A stretch of 64,000 nt of DNA from Ascaris suum. Taxonomy: Eukaryota > Nematoda > Chromadorea > Rhabditida > Ascarididae. The notes under the pieces are model-generated. The model had not been told where the DNA came from, ran no database searches, and saw nothing but the letters and a program-made list of their open reading frames with translations. The position numbers and the translations under genes were made by a program. Positions 45,101 through 57,960 of the stretch are shown one piece after another. Every line of letters starts with the position of its first letter. Positions within the stretch are counted from its first letter, which is position 1. The stretch lies in the NCBI GenBank assembly GCA_013433145.1, contig CM024179.1, positions 2,032,501 to 2,096,500 on the forward strand, given 5' to 3'.

Positions 45101-48100
45101 CAGCACTAAATATTTCTCCTAGAGAGTCACTCATTTAGTTTGCTAGGTGACATTTCATTGAATGTTTTAGAGAGAATAACAGAGAGACAATTATATTAAT
45201 AGAGAGAAAGAAAGAATAAACAAAGAGAAGAATATTGCTACAGTGAGAGAACAATCCCTGTGTTTATACAAGCTATGAACGGCTCAGCTTAGCCTTTCTT
45301 TATAACCTCCCCCTCTTCCCCTCCCACTTCCTGAGGAAGCAACAATCCGTTAAGGAAACAGGCATGATGTTACATTATCAAAATGTACTCTTGATGGAAT
45401 GAAAAACCATCTCAATTCAGCTTTCCCTCCCTCCTCTCCTCCTCCCCCCACCCAAGTAATAAAAAAAACAGATTACAGTAGCCGGAAGAAACTGACAACA
45501 AACCACATTAAGATCCACCCAATACACACCTCCAGCATCACACGTTTAACTTCCTCTTTCTATCACCTAAACTTTATCACCTCAGCTTTATCACTTATTT
45601 TCATAATCTTTGGCGATTTCCAAGCCAATAATTATATTTTATAAATTTTGAATATCAGTTGAAGAACTAAAATATATTCATTTCAGATATAATTCTCTAC
45701 ATTTACGATTAGATAAAAACGATGCAAACTTTATCAACTACAAGCGATTATGAGCGCAGAAATGATTTGCTCTACCAGTCACATGTGAAATGTTTTCATG
45801 CGATGAAACACACGAAACGTTTTGCTCATAGGTGATCATAGATCATAGATCTCAAGTATTACTCCATTCCTACTAAGCAATAAATCCAAACACTAAAATA
45901 CTATTGAAGAATTCTCTGTAAAGTCATACATCCATCTACTCAACATTTTCAGTTGTTGATGCTGATTCCCGATTAAACATTAATCTAACTAGATTTAGAA
46001 GAAGTATATCAATCTAACTAGATGCAGATAACTGTATTGCGCGCACAGAAGAAAAGAGAACGTGAGAAGAAACAGATATAATAAGGGAGGGAGAAGGGGA
46101 TGGAAATCCCACCTATGCATCGATGACATCTATTAGGCTAAGATGCTCGAAAAGCACCTTTACTATTGATTAGGAAAATCCAATTCAAAGGGAGAAAGTA
46201 AGCAATTCGGCACTAAAAAATGAAAAAAATTTCTGTCTATATGAAAAGACCATTAAAATTTGCAAAAACATCCAGGCGAAAACGCTGCCGATTGTTTCGA
46301 TGACACTGCGACATGTGAATCTCAGTGCAAGACTACACACTAATGAAACCTACGAATCGTATTTCAAACGACGTATCGCACATATCGTTAGCACATATTG
46401 CGAGCAACAAATCAACGAATGTCCTGGAACAACACTACGCCTCGATAAGGTACCTTCAAACTCTCACTACTCTTCTCGTGGTGCATTCGTTGATGATGAC
46501 GAACGCTTGCTCACGCAGGAGAATGTCATCGTGCTCAGTGTGCATACGAATACGAGCGCAAACACAACGACGATTGGTTTCGTTATCACGAAGGCGAAGC
46601 ACGTTGGCTCGCTGAATGAGCTGATGGTCGTTGATGCCCTCAAGGTGAAGTACATCCTATCAGCACAGTTGGCGCCTCTCTCACGTGTCCTCGGCGGTAT
46701 ACGAATCGACCGTATTGACGTTGTGCCAATGCGACGTATTCCTGATGTACAACAAGCCGACAACACAAAACTACTTATCCTCCTCACAGCTACGGGTTCA
46801 TTTCTACTCGTCACTTACATTATTGCTACCATTAAAGTGTGCAGGTATGCTCTCTACATACTTCTCTCATATTCTCCACTTAGTTTCCGATAATATTCGA
46901 AGAAAATTAAATGCCGACTTTATTGGCAAAGATTTTGAATGCGAAATGTCTCTTACTCATCCTTGCAACACTGCTTTCTTAAATCAACTTTAATAAAGCA
47001 TCAAGTTTACCTATTCTATGAGCAAAAATTTGACGTGTCGATTTTCTTTTCAGAACTATAACATCATCCTCCTTTTCCTGTCTCCTCTTCCTCAGCAATA
47101 CTTTCAATTAAATTCTATAAAGCGCATTGCTGTGCTTCGCAATCAGAAGTGAAATCATTCTATCCCTCTTCCTCCTTATAATATTCAATCCCTTCAATAA
47201 ATTCACTGCAATCAATAAACTTCGATATTAGATACGTAAGCACCGATGGAAATGTAATCAATTCAAAACTTAATAAGAATTAAGCCCTTGCATATATTTC
47301 TGTAGATATTAGATTATTCGAAAGGGGTCTTCTGTCTATCAAATTTAAAAAAAACACGAAAAATCTCCCTTCTCCTTTCTTTGTTTGCATTAATCGAAAA
47401 ATTTGAAAAAAGCAACTGATGAGAATCGGAAACTTTGTATAGCATTTAATCACTCAGTGATCGATTGTTGCATTCCATACGAGCGATTGAATCGCATTGA
47501 TTTCTTTACTTCGAACGTTAGCTGCTATTGTTTCCAGGTGCAGCTGTTCCATCCTTCTTAATAAGTAAGCAAATCAATGAAAACAGCGCATAATTGAACA
47601 TTTCAGCAAATCCTTCCCAAAATCTTCAATTGAGCAGCTTATTTCCTCGTTTTCTTATTCAGTAATCTCCCATATTGCAGCAAAAACAAAAGCTGGAAAT
47701 TTTGTTATGTAAATATTAACTACCGAGTGGCATAGGGTAACAAGTTGATTACACTGTATCACCTCCAATACAACCCCTTCCAGTCCACATGGCAGCTTAA
47801 ATTATTACTTCTAGTTTACAGCAGGAACAATGTCAATAGTGCAGTTTGCAATCGCCATCCGTCGCAAATGCCCATCAAAGCTTAGGATATTTTATTTTTT
47901 CTGTGGTGAATGTTGAGTGGGTCGAGATTGCGACCATAAAAACTGATATTGTGCTGTGAGCCTAGTTGTGTCGAGAGGCGCCAAGCGGACAACATTCAAC
48001 ATGAATCCTCAAAGAAACGACAACTCTGTGAGGGTATGTAATAGGCACTCAAAACTTGCTAATGCACTCTTCTTCATTGCTTACAATCCACACAACACTT

Positions 48101-51100
48101 CGTCTTCAAAAGCTTAGCTCTCTCTTCCTTCCATTGCTTCGTTTGACTACTATACACGGATATTCTTTTCTCTTCATAGGTCTCCATTTCCTCATATATT
48201 TTCCCTCTCTTTTTTTGTCGTGCATCCAAATAAATCGGTTCTGTTCTCTTCCTTGCGGTTTAGCTCCAATTCTATTCTCTTCCTTCTATTTGTTCACGTC
48301 GTTCATCCTTTGAAAAACTTTTTCCACTGCCGCGTAGATTTAAATATAAGCGACCTTCTATATTCGTAGAAATGCAAACTGGCGAACGAATCGGTTATTA
48401 TGAAAAGCTCTAGTTGTCTGTGGCACTTCGATTCTTTAAAATGGCCCCAAGCACCGCTGCTGGCACTTTCCCGCCGAAACGCTGGCCGAAAAGCGCGCAA
48501 CTTTATTGATTCCAAAAAGAGAAGAGGTGCTCGCCGTCATAAAGAACTCATTTCTTGTCTATTCATCCCTATTCATCCCACGATATCACATTTCCATCTA
48601 TCGGCTTCTTAGTTAATATTCGAAGGCGTAGCCAGAAGAACGACCACAGGCTAACCGATCATCTTGGACATCACATAAGACCGATCCTTTCTTGAACTAG
48701 TGCCACAACTCATCGCCATCAAGTTACTATGCGATACTCCCTCCACAACGTCGATGTTGACTCATAGACGCGATCCACCACATCATTCAGCGGTCTTCAC
48801 ATCGATTCGACGGACGTGCAGAGTTGGTGGCTTGCGCATAGACGAAACTGAGCTCGTCTCATCGCCGTTTCGTTCCTCTCGTTTTGCTTTATCTTGTTTT
48901 GTTAGCATCGCACTCATGCCTGCCGCCTATCAAAAGAGCCACCGCCAACTCCATCAACCGCTTTGCTGTTGATTGACGTCGAATGAGTGAAAACCGCTGC
49001 AGCTGCTTCTTTCCCTCATCCTTGCAATTTCTTCACCAAAACAGACCCAATCGCTTACGATGTATCTTCGCATGAAAATACTACATCCAAATCCCGAAAA
49101 TCCTATTAGTATTCACCGTTAAACATTTTATACACATCTGTTCCAATTTCCCCCGAAAAAATTCCATAACATATAATTTATAAAAACATAAGCAAATGAT
49201 ATAAAAAAATGTCTGCATTGTAATCCCTCTTATATAAACGTTTTATCTGAATATAATTAAAAGCTATTATTTTACAATATGTAAATCCGATAATCTTCAC
49301 GTAATACGCATCTATCCGCTACTTCCGATTAGCGGCATTGAAAAGCTACTATCAGGAAGTATGACTATCTATAAGGAGCTGATTCCCAACACAGTTTACA
49401 TTTTGAACTTACCTAACTGTGCTAGAGTCATGCAAAAATATGTGGGAAACACCTAAACGATGCGCTTCTTTGAGAAAAAAATCACTAAAGGTGCTCTCTT
49501 AGGACATGCTCTCTAGTTCTCCTTCCCCTTTCTTTCCTAAATATGTCTACTTGTTGGTTATAGTTCTTTAACGAAAGGCACAACGCAAGCTTCCCGGGCG
49601 CACAAGCTAACTGCACGCTGAATTAAACATTCACATTGATTAACTAACAACTGATACAACGAATGTTGTTCAGGGTTTTTGTTGTTCCAACTAATCAACG
49701 TTAATTTAGATGACAAAATTAAAAGCACAGAAAAATGAAACTAAGTCTAAGTCATGATCTATTTATGCAATAAATAAGAGCGAATAAATTATTTACAATT
49801 CACAGCAGTAGTGGCAATAGCAATTTCATCCAAACATCGATATTTTTATGCCATAGTATTGAATGGTCTCACCGGAGTAAATGCAACTAAGGAAAGAAAA
49901 TAAGCGAAAAGCGAAAATACTATCCGAATCGAAACTCGATGGAAATTTCAACAGAATGGAACAACATCGGAAACTATATTCCCCAATTTCGATTCCAAAT
50001 TTAATAACCTTATAATCTAACATAGATTTAGGTCAATTGCATCGGCACATAAAAAATGATACTAAAGAATTTTTGCAGTTTAAAACAACATAGGGCACTC
50101 TTCGATCAAAGTGATCCCATTTCAGCGCTATTCACTAATATATCTTCAATGCTTTCAGAGAATGCCATGAACGCAAACGTATAAAAAAAAACGAAGCTGC
50201 TTTGGCAGGAAATCACAGCATACCCGACTACGGTAGTTGTGAAGCACGAAACAAGATCGCCCATGACGATAAAAAACGACGCTCAAGCAAATATGACGAC
50301 ACATCATCGGAAGCTATTAATTTGCGTGAAAACCAAACAGAACAAACGCAAAGAAGCATCATTGACGAGAGGCACTTTCATCTGATGTTTCAATGCGATC
50401 CCTCACAGTTGCCCGATGAGCAACTCTCATTTTCGCACACGTCATCACTCGAACAGGTATGCCTCGTCGATGCACAACCTCAGCCTCAACCCCAGCAGCC
50501 TTCTACATCCGAACAACCTACCTATCAAGCGGAAGCACTAGAATCTATCACAGAAGCACCCAAACGCACTCCCGTTGCACCATCTCTTGTCGTTGTTGAA
50601 TCTGCCTCCTCTGAACCTTGTGCTGATTTCTACTTGCAAAATGTAAACGGCGATAGTACAGCAAGAGATGAAGAAATTCCAGAGAGGCCAGTCTCAAGGC
50701 GAGGCAGTTATAGTAGAGATGATTTGCTTGATAAGGTGATGTCACCACCTCCACCTTTGGCTAGTGAACTGATTGCCGAAAGTCAAGTGACACGATCGCG
50801 AACGGCACATAAATTTGGGCACTGGTCGAGCGATAGTGAAGAGGAGGGTGAAACCGAGGGCTATCACAAGCTTTCCGAACCTGAAGATGACGACCAAGAA
50901 CCTGAATTGAGGAAAGTAATCAGCACCGATGAGTCGGAGAAAGAAAACAATGAAGAGTTCGAAGATAATCTCGGCGAGAATGCTCATGTTTATGAGCGCC
51001 TTGACGAATCCAATTCACCATCACCATCACCTCTAAGGGAGACATCAAGTTCAAGTCCTTTCATGGTGTAGTCGATTCTTGCTCACTCATCTCTTGCTCT

Positions 51101-54100
51101 CCTTTACTCTGCCACACATGCGCTCAACAATCATTCCACATGCGCACTACTTACACTAATCTAATTTCATTAATGAAAATAAATAACCTCTAACAATACT
51201 TAGTGATAATAATACAAGAATTTTTTAAATATTTCATAGCGATACCCTTTTTCTAAAAGCGAATGAAACCAAAAAGCCAAAAAATACAACGAACGAAATG
51301 TTTATTTCCGGTGCCTTATTTGAACAAATAGTACATATCAAAAAATATTGTTACCTGTGAATTAAAAGCAGCGAATTTTTTTTTCCCAAAACAAAGAAAT
51401 ACGAAACACAAATAAGAGTATTTTATAATACATGAGAATTCCTTCAGTTAATAAAAGGCACCGGAAATGTTTAAAATGTTTTACATATTTGGATGAAATT
51501 TTCATTGATTTTGGAAAATTGCACAATTATGATAGTAAAGTTTTTCAAAAAACGTTGCTCATGTGTGGTTTTTAAACGTCTATTTTCTTAACGATGTTGA
51601 GTGATAATTAAAATAGATTGCTTATGAATGGATTTATATGTTATGTTACTAAAATATGCGAACGAAATTTATATTTTGCTTTAATTTATTAAAACATGCC
51701 CGAAAAATAAGTTTTTATTGCATGGGTTAATATCGATGATTTTTGCTTCTATGTCTGTTTACAACAGCAATCTTTATTCTAAACCTTTCATACTACATTT
51801 GTGACTGCTTTTAAAATTTTAAAAACTTCTGAGTCAAAAATTTTAAAAAAACTCTCTAATACTAGAGAAAGCGAATGGTAGGTGAAAAGGGGATGGGGAA
51901 GAAGTAAAGGGGGAGGGGAGTGGTAAAACAAATACGACATCAAGATTTGAGTATATCGCCCTCACGAAGAAAATATACCAGAGGAAAACCATAACGGGAG
52001 GATATAAGAAAAAACGAAACGGCCTGATGATCACTACAAACAACAAGGAAGGCCGCTGATTCTGTTTCACATCGAATTATCGAATGTCACTATCCTGAAA
52101 TTAATATCACATCGCGTGGTACTTAATTAACTCACTATCTGCAAAAGAAGCAGTAATCGTCTGCCCTTATTTTTACATACATTACTCACTAATTTATGTC
52201 AACATACTGCTCAAAATTGTTTTTTTTTAAACTGAAAAACATTTAATTTATTCTTTCAAAAAAATTTCTAATATATTTCATCGCTCAAATTTGACTAAAA
52301 TATTCCTACGGCGAAAATCGGCAATGGTCAAGTTCAAAAAAAAAAACTATAAAGGAAAATTGGGAATTTCGAAAGGGCGAAATTGCGTGTTATCGACATT
52401 TTTTGATATCCATACGCTATGCAATATAATTCGGCTGAATTGCACGGTTCCGGTTTGCCTTTGAATGAAAATCCGCTTGTCTGTGTGATACAGCGCAATT
52501 ACTGTGATTTTGTTTTTGTTTTATGTGTATATAAATGCCACGAATGCTGCCGTCTCTTATTTGTTAACGATAACATTATGTGCAACGATGTAACAAGTTT
52601 GATCTTTTTTTTTTGTTGTGAAATGCACATCGATGAGCATAAATATATATTTTGTCGAGTAAATAGACGTATTGAAATAAAAGAAATAAAATTACATCAA
52701 AAAAAGGACAGAAAGATGAAAAGAAAGGTAGTCTGAATTTTCACCAAGGAAACTAGTCGAAGAAATTCTTTTAAATTAGTAATTTTTAAATTAGTTTTTT
52801 TTTTCAAAACCATTTGTTCCGAAAAAATACCCACCCGTCTATATCAAAAGGTTCCGGAAAATAGAAACCAACTGAGGTTTGCTTAAAACTTAAAATACTT
52901 CTATAAGCGAAATCAACAAAGAACAAACCGAAAAGTAATACAACATGAACGAAATATTCCCAATAATATGGAATATTTTTACTACCATTAAAATTGTATA
53001 TCCGTAACGATACTCTATAAATAGTTTATGCCTAAAATCAAAAGATAGGTGCGATACTCCAAAATAGCTACCACATCTCATAATTTTTTCGCTCTTTTCT
53101 TTAAAACCATTCGATGCTGGATAATTACCGCGATGCATTGAAAGAAAACTCGACAAAACAAAAATAAACAACCCTATATCTTTCAGGTAAAAAAAGATTT
53201 GTTCCATTGTCCATAAATATGCCTAGAAATCTATTCAATCCTTTAAGCAGCACTGTTTAAACCATTCACAGTTGCTAGAACGATCGCAATTCTTAAATGT
53301 GAAAGAAGCAAGATTATAGCAACTCAACACTAACTTCAAATATTAAGAATCTATTTTGTTAACTAAACAATGGCTGACATAACAGCTGGAAAGATAGCTC
53401 GTATTCCAAAGGCTTCAATTACTTCATTGATTAAATCAAATATCTACATTTGATAATTTCGTGATTAACTTATGCAGCTGAAGGTAACTGCTTTCTTATT
53501 TACGAAATAGACAACAAGCACGAAGTGTTAAACTATACTTTAGATGGTAATTAACTGCACAAGTGCATATCTCTTGTATTATTTTACAAAACCCAATTTT
53601 CGAAACACAAGCAGCCTGAAAACTCATCGAGGAAACCTTATGTAAGCTTTGCGTAAATATGCAAAAGAACTCAGAATATCATGAAAACTTGATTAAACCT
53701 TCTCTAAAATTCGAGAGAAAACAACCCTCGCCTATATTGCCTCTTTCTTTCTCCCTCCATTATAAACTTCGAAATATAGTCTCCTTTTTAAACAAGTAAA
53801 ATATTTTACACTATTATTACATAGTGCTAAATTTTGAGATGAATAATAATCTTCGCAGTAATAAAAGCAGCCTCTGCGAAGTACAAAATAATCTATAACT
53901 CTATAGCCATATTTGAGAGATCATACGTTAAATGAACGAAACTCTGCATGAAAAATATTTCAAAACATTCAATGAAAAAGAATAAAGGATACAAAGGCAG
54001 AAGAGTACTTCCCATGAACAACTTTCCCAAAAAAGGTAAGTTGATCTTTCCCGAACAATTACATAAAAGTAGCATAATCATAATAAATCCCGTAAAAACA

Positions 54101-57100
54101 AAGGAAACCATATATTAGGGAACAAATATAAAAATCATATATTCCTGCCTTTGAAGCAATTTTGTTTAACTTTTAAAAAAAGTCACCAAAGAAACAAACG
54201 CAGAAATAAAATAAGAAATAAATTATCTACAAAGCTGCTATCCCACTATAATAAGCCATGTTGCCCTATTTGAAAGCTATTATCCAACGCTATTCAAATA
54301 AGTACATTTGTGGTGCGATAAAAATTTCAATCTTATGAGCAAAAATGCGCTAAAAGGAAACAATTATTGAACACCACATGGCGATATCGACTAAATGCAC
54401 AAGGTAAGGACGAAGAATGAAGTAAGATCACGCGAGAAAATAATAAGGCACTCAGAAGAAAATTATCGGTTTCAAACGCACTAAGAAGATAATGGAAAAA
54501 TAATGAACAAAATTGCGGCTAATTATATGCAAATGAATAAGCGGACCATCAAAAAGCAAGATCTAAAAGCCGTGTTGAGTGGAAAGAAGGAGGGGGGAGG
54601 GGACGAAGGGATTTTCTTCCCCATTATGCAAAGACGCTAAATGCAATAAAGAGGATTCTCCGAATGAAGGTAGCCTTTTGAAAAACTACGGTTGTTAAGC
54701 AGTTAAAGTCAACGGGTTATTCGATGATCGAATCAAAACGTATATTTAAGAAGCATGTTTCTTAGTCGCCAACGTGCATTTCTATGCTCATTTCTTTTTG
54801 AAGATAATATCAGTGTAAGAGTCTGCTCTTGTTAGGATGAAGAAATTGCGTTAAAAAGAAAGAAAATAATCGCTCTCTACCAGCATTTCCTCAGTGAAGC
54901 AAAAGTTGCGCCCTATATGTGCGTTTGAGAATCAGCCAATGGACCTAGCTGTTACCCACAGATATTTGCTGCATTTTATCCCGTCGGTTAGTCGCCCAGC
55001 TGACCGTTGGATGCGCTTACGATCACTTTTGCTCGACAAAATGACCATTGCCTGTGAGGCTTAAAAATGCTGACCACGCCTATGAACCATGTATGTTTCT
55101 TCTTAAAGGCCCAATCCTGCATGGGGACTGCAAGTGATACGGCGAACCGCGTAGACCTTGCGGGTAGAAACAGCTCTACACATATATCCTCCTGTTTCTC
55201 CAACAAATTTCCCTACGGGGGTAGGGCCACACTAAGTGACGAAGCTGCCCCCGCACCGTGATTCAGAGGGATCACGCATAGCCGCGCTCGCAAGATGACG
55301 ACACAAGCAAGGGTACCCACGCTTCCGCCGATTATCATTGGTGCTTTGCAAACCTCCCAATTTACCGTGTCAAAATAAACCTGAATGCGGCATTCTAAGC
55401 TTGGTTAAGTCAGAGTTGACGAAGATTGCTTAGAAGCGGTAGTCTTTTCTAAAATAAACATATTGAAGACTTTTACTTTCTAATAATTAACGTCATAACG
55501 CTTCAAACGAACCGATTTAATGTTCATTCAACCGTTATGAAATAATGTGATATTCAAACAATTGACGTCTTTAGAATCTAAACAACACTCAACGGGGCAT
55601 AATCCTTAACGAAATGTGTGCTTTAAAGAAAACAATGCGTCCACATAACAATATTGCAATTCAACGTTCAGCTGATAAGGTCACTGAATTAGAAAATAAC
55701 GCCGAACTTTTAAGCCTAGCTTAAACTCAACGAGTAAATTTAATTCGAGTTGTCGTCCTCTTCCACCAGTTTGTAGCACACAACAACCCCACTTGTGCTA
55801 AACGAGGCGCCCTTCTATGAGACACGATCATCCGAGAGCTTCCTTCTCCTTCTCTCTCTCACTTTTAAGCTCTCGCTTAAATTCTTTCATATTACGCTGT
55901 ATACTCAAACTTCTTAACCTATGCTTGTTCTAATGGAAGGTGGTAGGCACATGACACACCCCAGATGCCAAAGGAATATGCTGGCCGCTAGAAATGAAAG
56001 AATTTTGGAAAGCCGGAAAGAGAAAAACGAAGAGTGCAAAAAAGGCACGATACGTTTCAACACAAAAAGAGAAGGTTCCGTGCCTGTGCATGTACAAAAG
56101 AAGGATAAGCAGTACACCTTTCCACCTGTCAAAAGGTGGACTTAACACCACTTTCAAAACATTAATGGAAGTAGAGCACCTTGGTCTTTGTAAAAGTGAA
56201 AATGCAATATTCTTTCGCCAATAAAAGAGGAAACAATGCTAAGCAATCAACTCAACCATATCTAAGAAATGCCCACTGGTCACTTCAAGGATACAATCCG
56301 CCTTTTCTCATTTATAAAAGTAAGCACATTAGAGACGGCGTTAATGCAAGTTTCTGAATACGTGTAATTCGCATTGCACTGCATTTTAAAATGCTGCACC
56401 ATAAGCAATTTTGCTTTCCTTTTTTACTCTTGGCCATTAAATCTGCAAGGATTCTTGAACGCACGTGAACTTACTCGATCAGCGCCCTAAAAGTGAGCTT
56501 GTTTCCCATCCAAGGCAGGCTCTAGAATTGTAACTTACTGCTGTCCAAATTTTCAGCATCCATGGTTGAATTGGGGCGATGGTGCGAGTAATGGAAAAAA
56601 CTCGAAAATTGAGGGAAGCTTTAGGTGTTTAGGTCATCCATGACCTCAACTGTCCAACTTTGTCCAAATGACGGCATTTTGGGTTTTTAACATACAGCAC
56701 GCGACCTACCTCTAAGAAGCGCAGAGCGGAATTTTGAACTTACCAACAAAACCGACACGTGCATCGCCGGTTTTAGCGACGTCGAAACCTTCGCCAGCTC
56801 CACCTCCTCCACCTTTCGGCGAGATGAGCTCGCGTCTAAGTTTAGCAATACGCGCCTTTAGCATGCCCAAATGGCCCATGGTCGCCTTGTTCTTTTGTGT
56901 TCGAGCCATCTGCAGCATAAACTCGAAACTGCATAAATTTTTTCAAAGACTCCGCAACATTCATAAAAGATTAATGTGTAAGCATTGATAATAGTGAAAC
57001 ACACTACATCCAGAATCCGTTGAAATTGATGGAAAGGCTACGGATAGCGGAAAAAAAGGAGAAATGGTGAGGGAAAGGAGACAAAGGAGCTGATCGGTGA

Positions 57101-57955
57101 CAACCTCTAAAAGTGAAAAACCTTAGTCATCATTGCCACTATCGCAAACAAAGCTTCCAGCTTAAAACCATCATGGCCTAAAGCTCCGCTAAGGGGAGCA
57201 TCCCTTAGAAGATTACAACTTAAACGCTGAAACGGAACGAACAATAAACAATGATGTTGGCTCTTTAATTTGGAATAATTCCGCACTTCCGCACTTCCTA
57301 AAAATCGTTTAAGGCGCCCGGAGGTTTTCCGGATTTTGGGGACCAGGAATACAGACTGCAGTACTAACTGGCTCAAGAACAAATTCACCCCTGCAATTCT
57401 GAAAACGTTCACGGTCGTGATTGCCATCACTGAGATAAAGCTAACCACGTCCAAAGCTAGCATATGAAAACCTCTCTGTCTCCCTCCCCCCTCCAACCCC
57501 TTCCACAAAAAAAAAAACAAGCTGAAACTTAATCGATTTCAAATTCTTCCCATACAAAAACCTTACAAAGTTTCTTTCCCATCCATTCGACTTTATAAGA
57601 AAAAGGAACGAGACTAGATCTTTCGGTTATCAAATAATGCAAGGATTACGGATGCCGTAAGAATTTTTTTCGGAAGGTAGAAATCAGTGGAGAATGCGAT
57701 TTCTACCTACTTCGGTACTTTGTTATTTTTCTTTCACTGACTATTCGACATTCCCCATTCTACATACTCTCTAAGAGCCCTCAACATTAATGATCGTCCA
57801 TTCTTTTATCCGAACCCTTGCCTTTACCTCTGCAAATAAAAAACCGCCACAAATAACAAGTTGCACATCTTGAAAATCATGGAAACAGCAGCGATAAATT
57901 ACAAAAATTGCTTTACCTCGGCCTCGATTTCCGCAATCTTCGCCAAAATTGACAT
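36106..57955 (-). CDS. DRG1: DRG1, developmentally regulated GTP-binding protein 1
   Basis: DRG1 is an Obg-like GTPase that works with DFRP1/ZC3H15 on ribosomes during translation. The gene is complete in nine phase-consistent exons, in transcription order: 57917-57955, 56744-56909, 43037-43237, 42597-42766, 41475-41605, 40269-40323, 38120-38232, 36984-37106, 36106-36205 (TAA). These give 365 aa against 367 in human. It starts [13 protein letters not shown], then [10 protein letters not shown] with the lysine (residue 21) that JMJD7 hydroxylates in the human protein. GTPase motifs: G1 GFPSVGKST (69-77), G2 in YEFTTLT, G3 DLPGIIEGA (115-123), G4 NKID (246-249), G5 SAH (269-271). The TGS domain starts about [20 protein letters not shown] and the protein ends [15 protein letters not shown]. 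Nothing is truncated. Introns total over 20 kb; the second (13.5 kb) hosts another gene on the other strand. TTTCAG stands 6 bases before the ATG, suggesting trans-splicing. Confidence 0.97.
37162..37173. repeat. G12 homopolymer
   Basis: A run of 12 G within a DRG1 intron, about 60 bases upstream (in the sense of transcription) of the exon at 36984-37106. Confidence 0.85.
38233..40268. other. DRG1 intron, nothing else recognised
   Basis: This intron separates the exon carrying the NKID motif from the exon carrying SAH. It is AT-rich. The longest open frame (39054-39335, minus) has no resemblance to a known family and no supporting splice signals. Confidence 0.5.
43238..44281 (+). promoter_or_regulatory. 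likely promoter and 5'UTR of the nested gene
   Basis: The first kilobase of the large DRG1 intron lies directly before the nested plus-strand gene. From about 43950 the sequence becomes less AT-rich and purine-rich, as in a 5'UTR. An in-frame ATG at 44195 would add 29 residues before the preferred start. No TATA-like element stands out. Confidence 0.3.
44282..51071 (+). CDS. novel single-pass type I membrane protein, nested in a DRG1 intron
   Basis: I do not recognise the family. Exons: 44282-44530, 46276-46844, 50159-51071 (TAG), giving about 576 aa. The second junction is strong: TGCAG then GTATGC, and GCTTTCAG, joining as [15 protein letters not shown]. The first uses a weak donor (GAG then GTCTTC), so an extra exon is possible. 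The start at 44282 gives a good signal peptide (MCRLVVLK, then [15 protein letters not shown]). Next come a Ser/Gln-rich linker, a Cys-rich segment ([17 protein letters not shown]) and a ~150-residue globular region with possible N-glycosylation sites and alternating strands ([20 protein letters not shown]), which could be SEA-like. A membrane segment lies at ~248-270 ([20 protein letters not shown]). A basic stop-transfer stretch follows. The cytoplasmic tail of ~305 residues is acidic and Ser/Pro-rich ([12 protein letters not shown]) and ends SSPFMV, a possible class II PDZ ligand. A receptor or adhesion role is only inferred. It is transcribed against DRG1. Confidence 0.75.
46845..50158. 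other. intron of the nested membrane-protein gene
   Basis: The stretch holds no exon needed by the nested gene, because its flanking exons join exactly in phase. At 48001 an ATG opens a short frame ([11 protein letters not shown]) that runs to GAGG then GTATGT, looking like a first exon. Its phase does not fit the exon at 50159, so it is either chance or part of another transcript. Less AT-rich frames at 48400-48972 have no recognisable domain. Confidence 0.45.
51072..54880. other. remainder of the large DRG1 intron, no gene seen
   Basis: The region downstream of the nested gene is very AT-rich. Open frames such as the hydrophobic 105-residue one at 52890-53207 (minus) and 52419-52736 (plus) lack homology, splice sites and codon signal. 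The first few hundred bases should include the 3'UTR of the nested gene. Confidence 0.45.
54890..55400. repeat. less AT-rich island, probable transposable-element fragment
   Basis: Base composition changes sharply compared with the surrounding intron. The segment contains a short palindrome (CCCTACGGGGGTAGGG, about 55211-55226) and open frames on both strands (54988-55206 minus, 55067-55261 plus) with no known domain. This fits an inserted repeat more than a gene. A search against repeat libraries would settle it. Confidence 0.4.
56910..57916. other. first DRG1 intron with an unexplained long open frame
   Basis: The intron between the first two DRG1 exons holds a 137-codon open frame at 57107-57520 on the minus strand. 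It has hydrophobic and basic stretches ([14 protein letters not shown]) but no domain I recognise. A perfect 10-base hairpin (GGTAGAAATC at 57676-57685 with GATTTCTACC at 57698-57707) lies at 57676-57707. Confidence 0.4.
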
Positions 57956-57960
57956 GGCGG

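Noticed and set aside
48001..48036. first-exon-like frame [11 protein letters not shown] with GTATGT donor
   Set aside because: Its phase does not fit the next exon at 50159, and no other partner exon was found.
50548..50987. minus-strand frames inside the last exon of the nested gene
   Set aside because: Antisense shadows of a Ser/Pro/Glu-rich coding exon whose plus frame joins in phase to the membrane exon.
52890..53207. 105-codon hydrophobic minus-strand frame
   Set aside because: Extremely AT-rich, no homology and no splice context; such frames arise by chance here.
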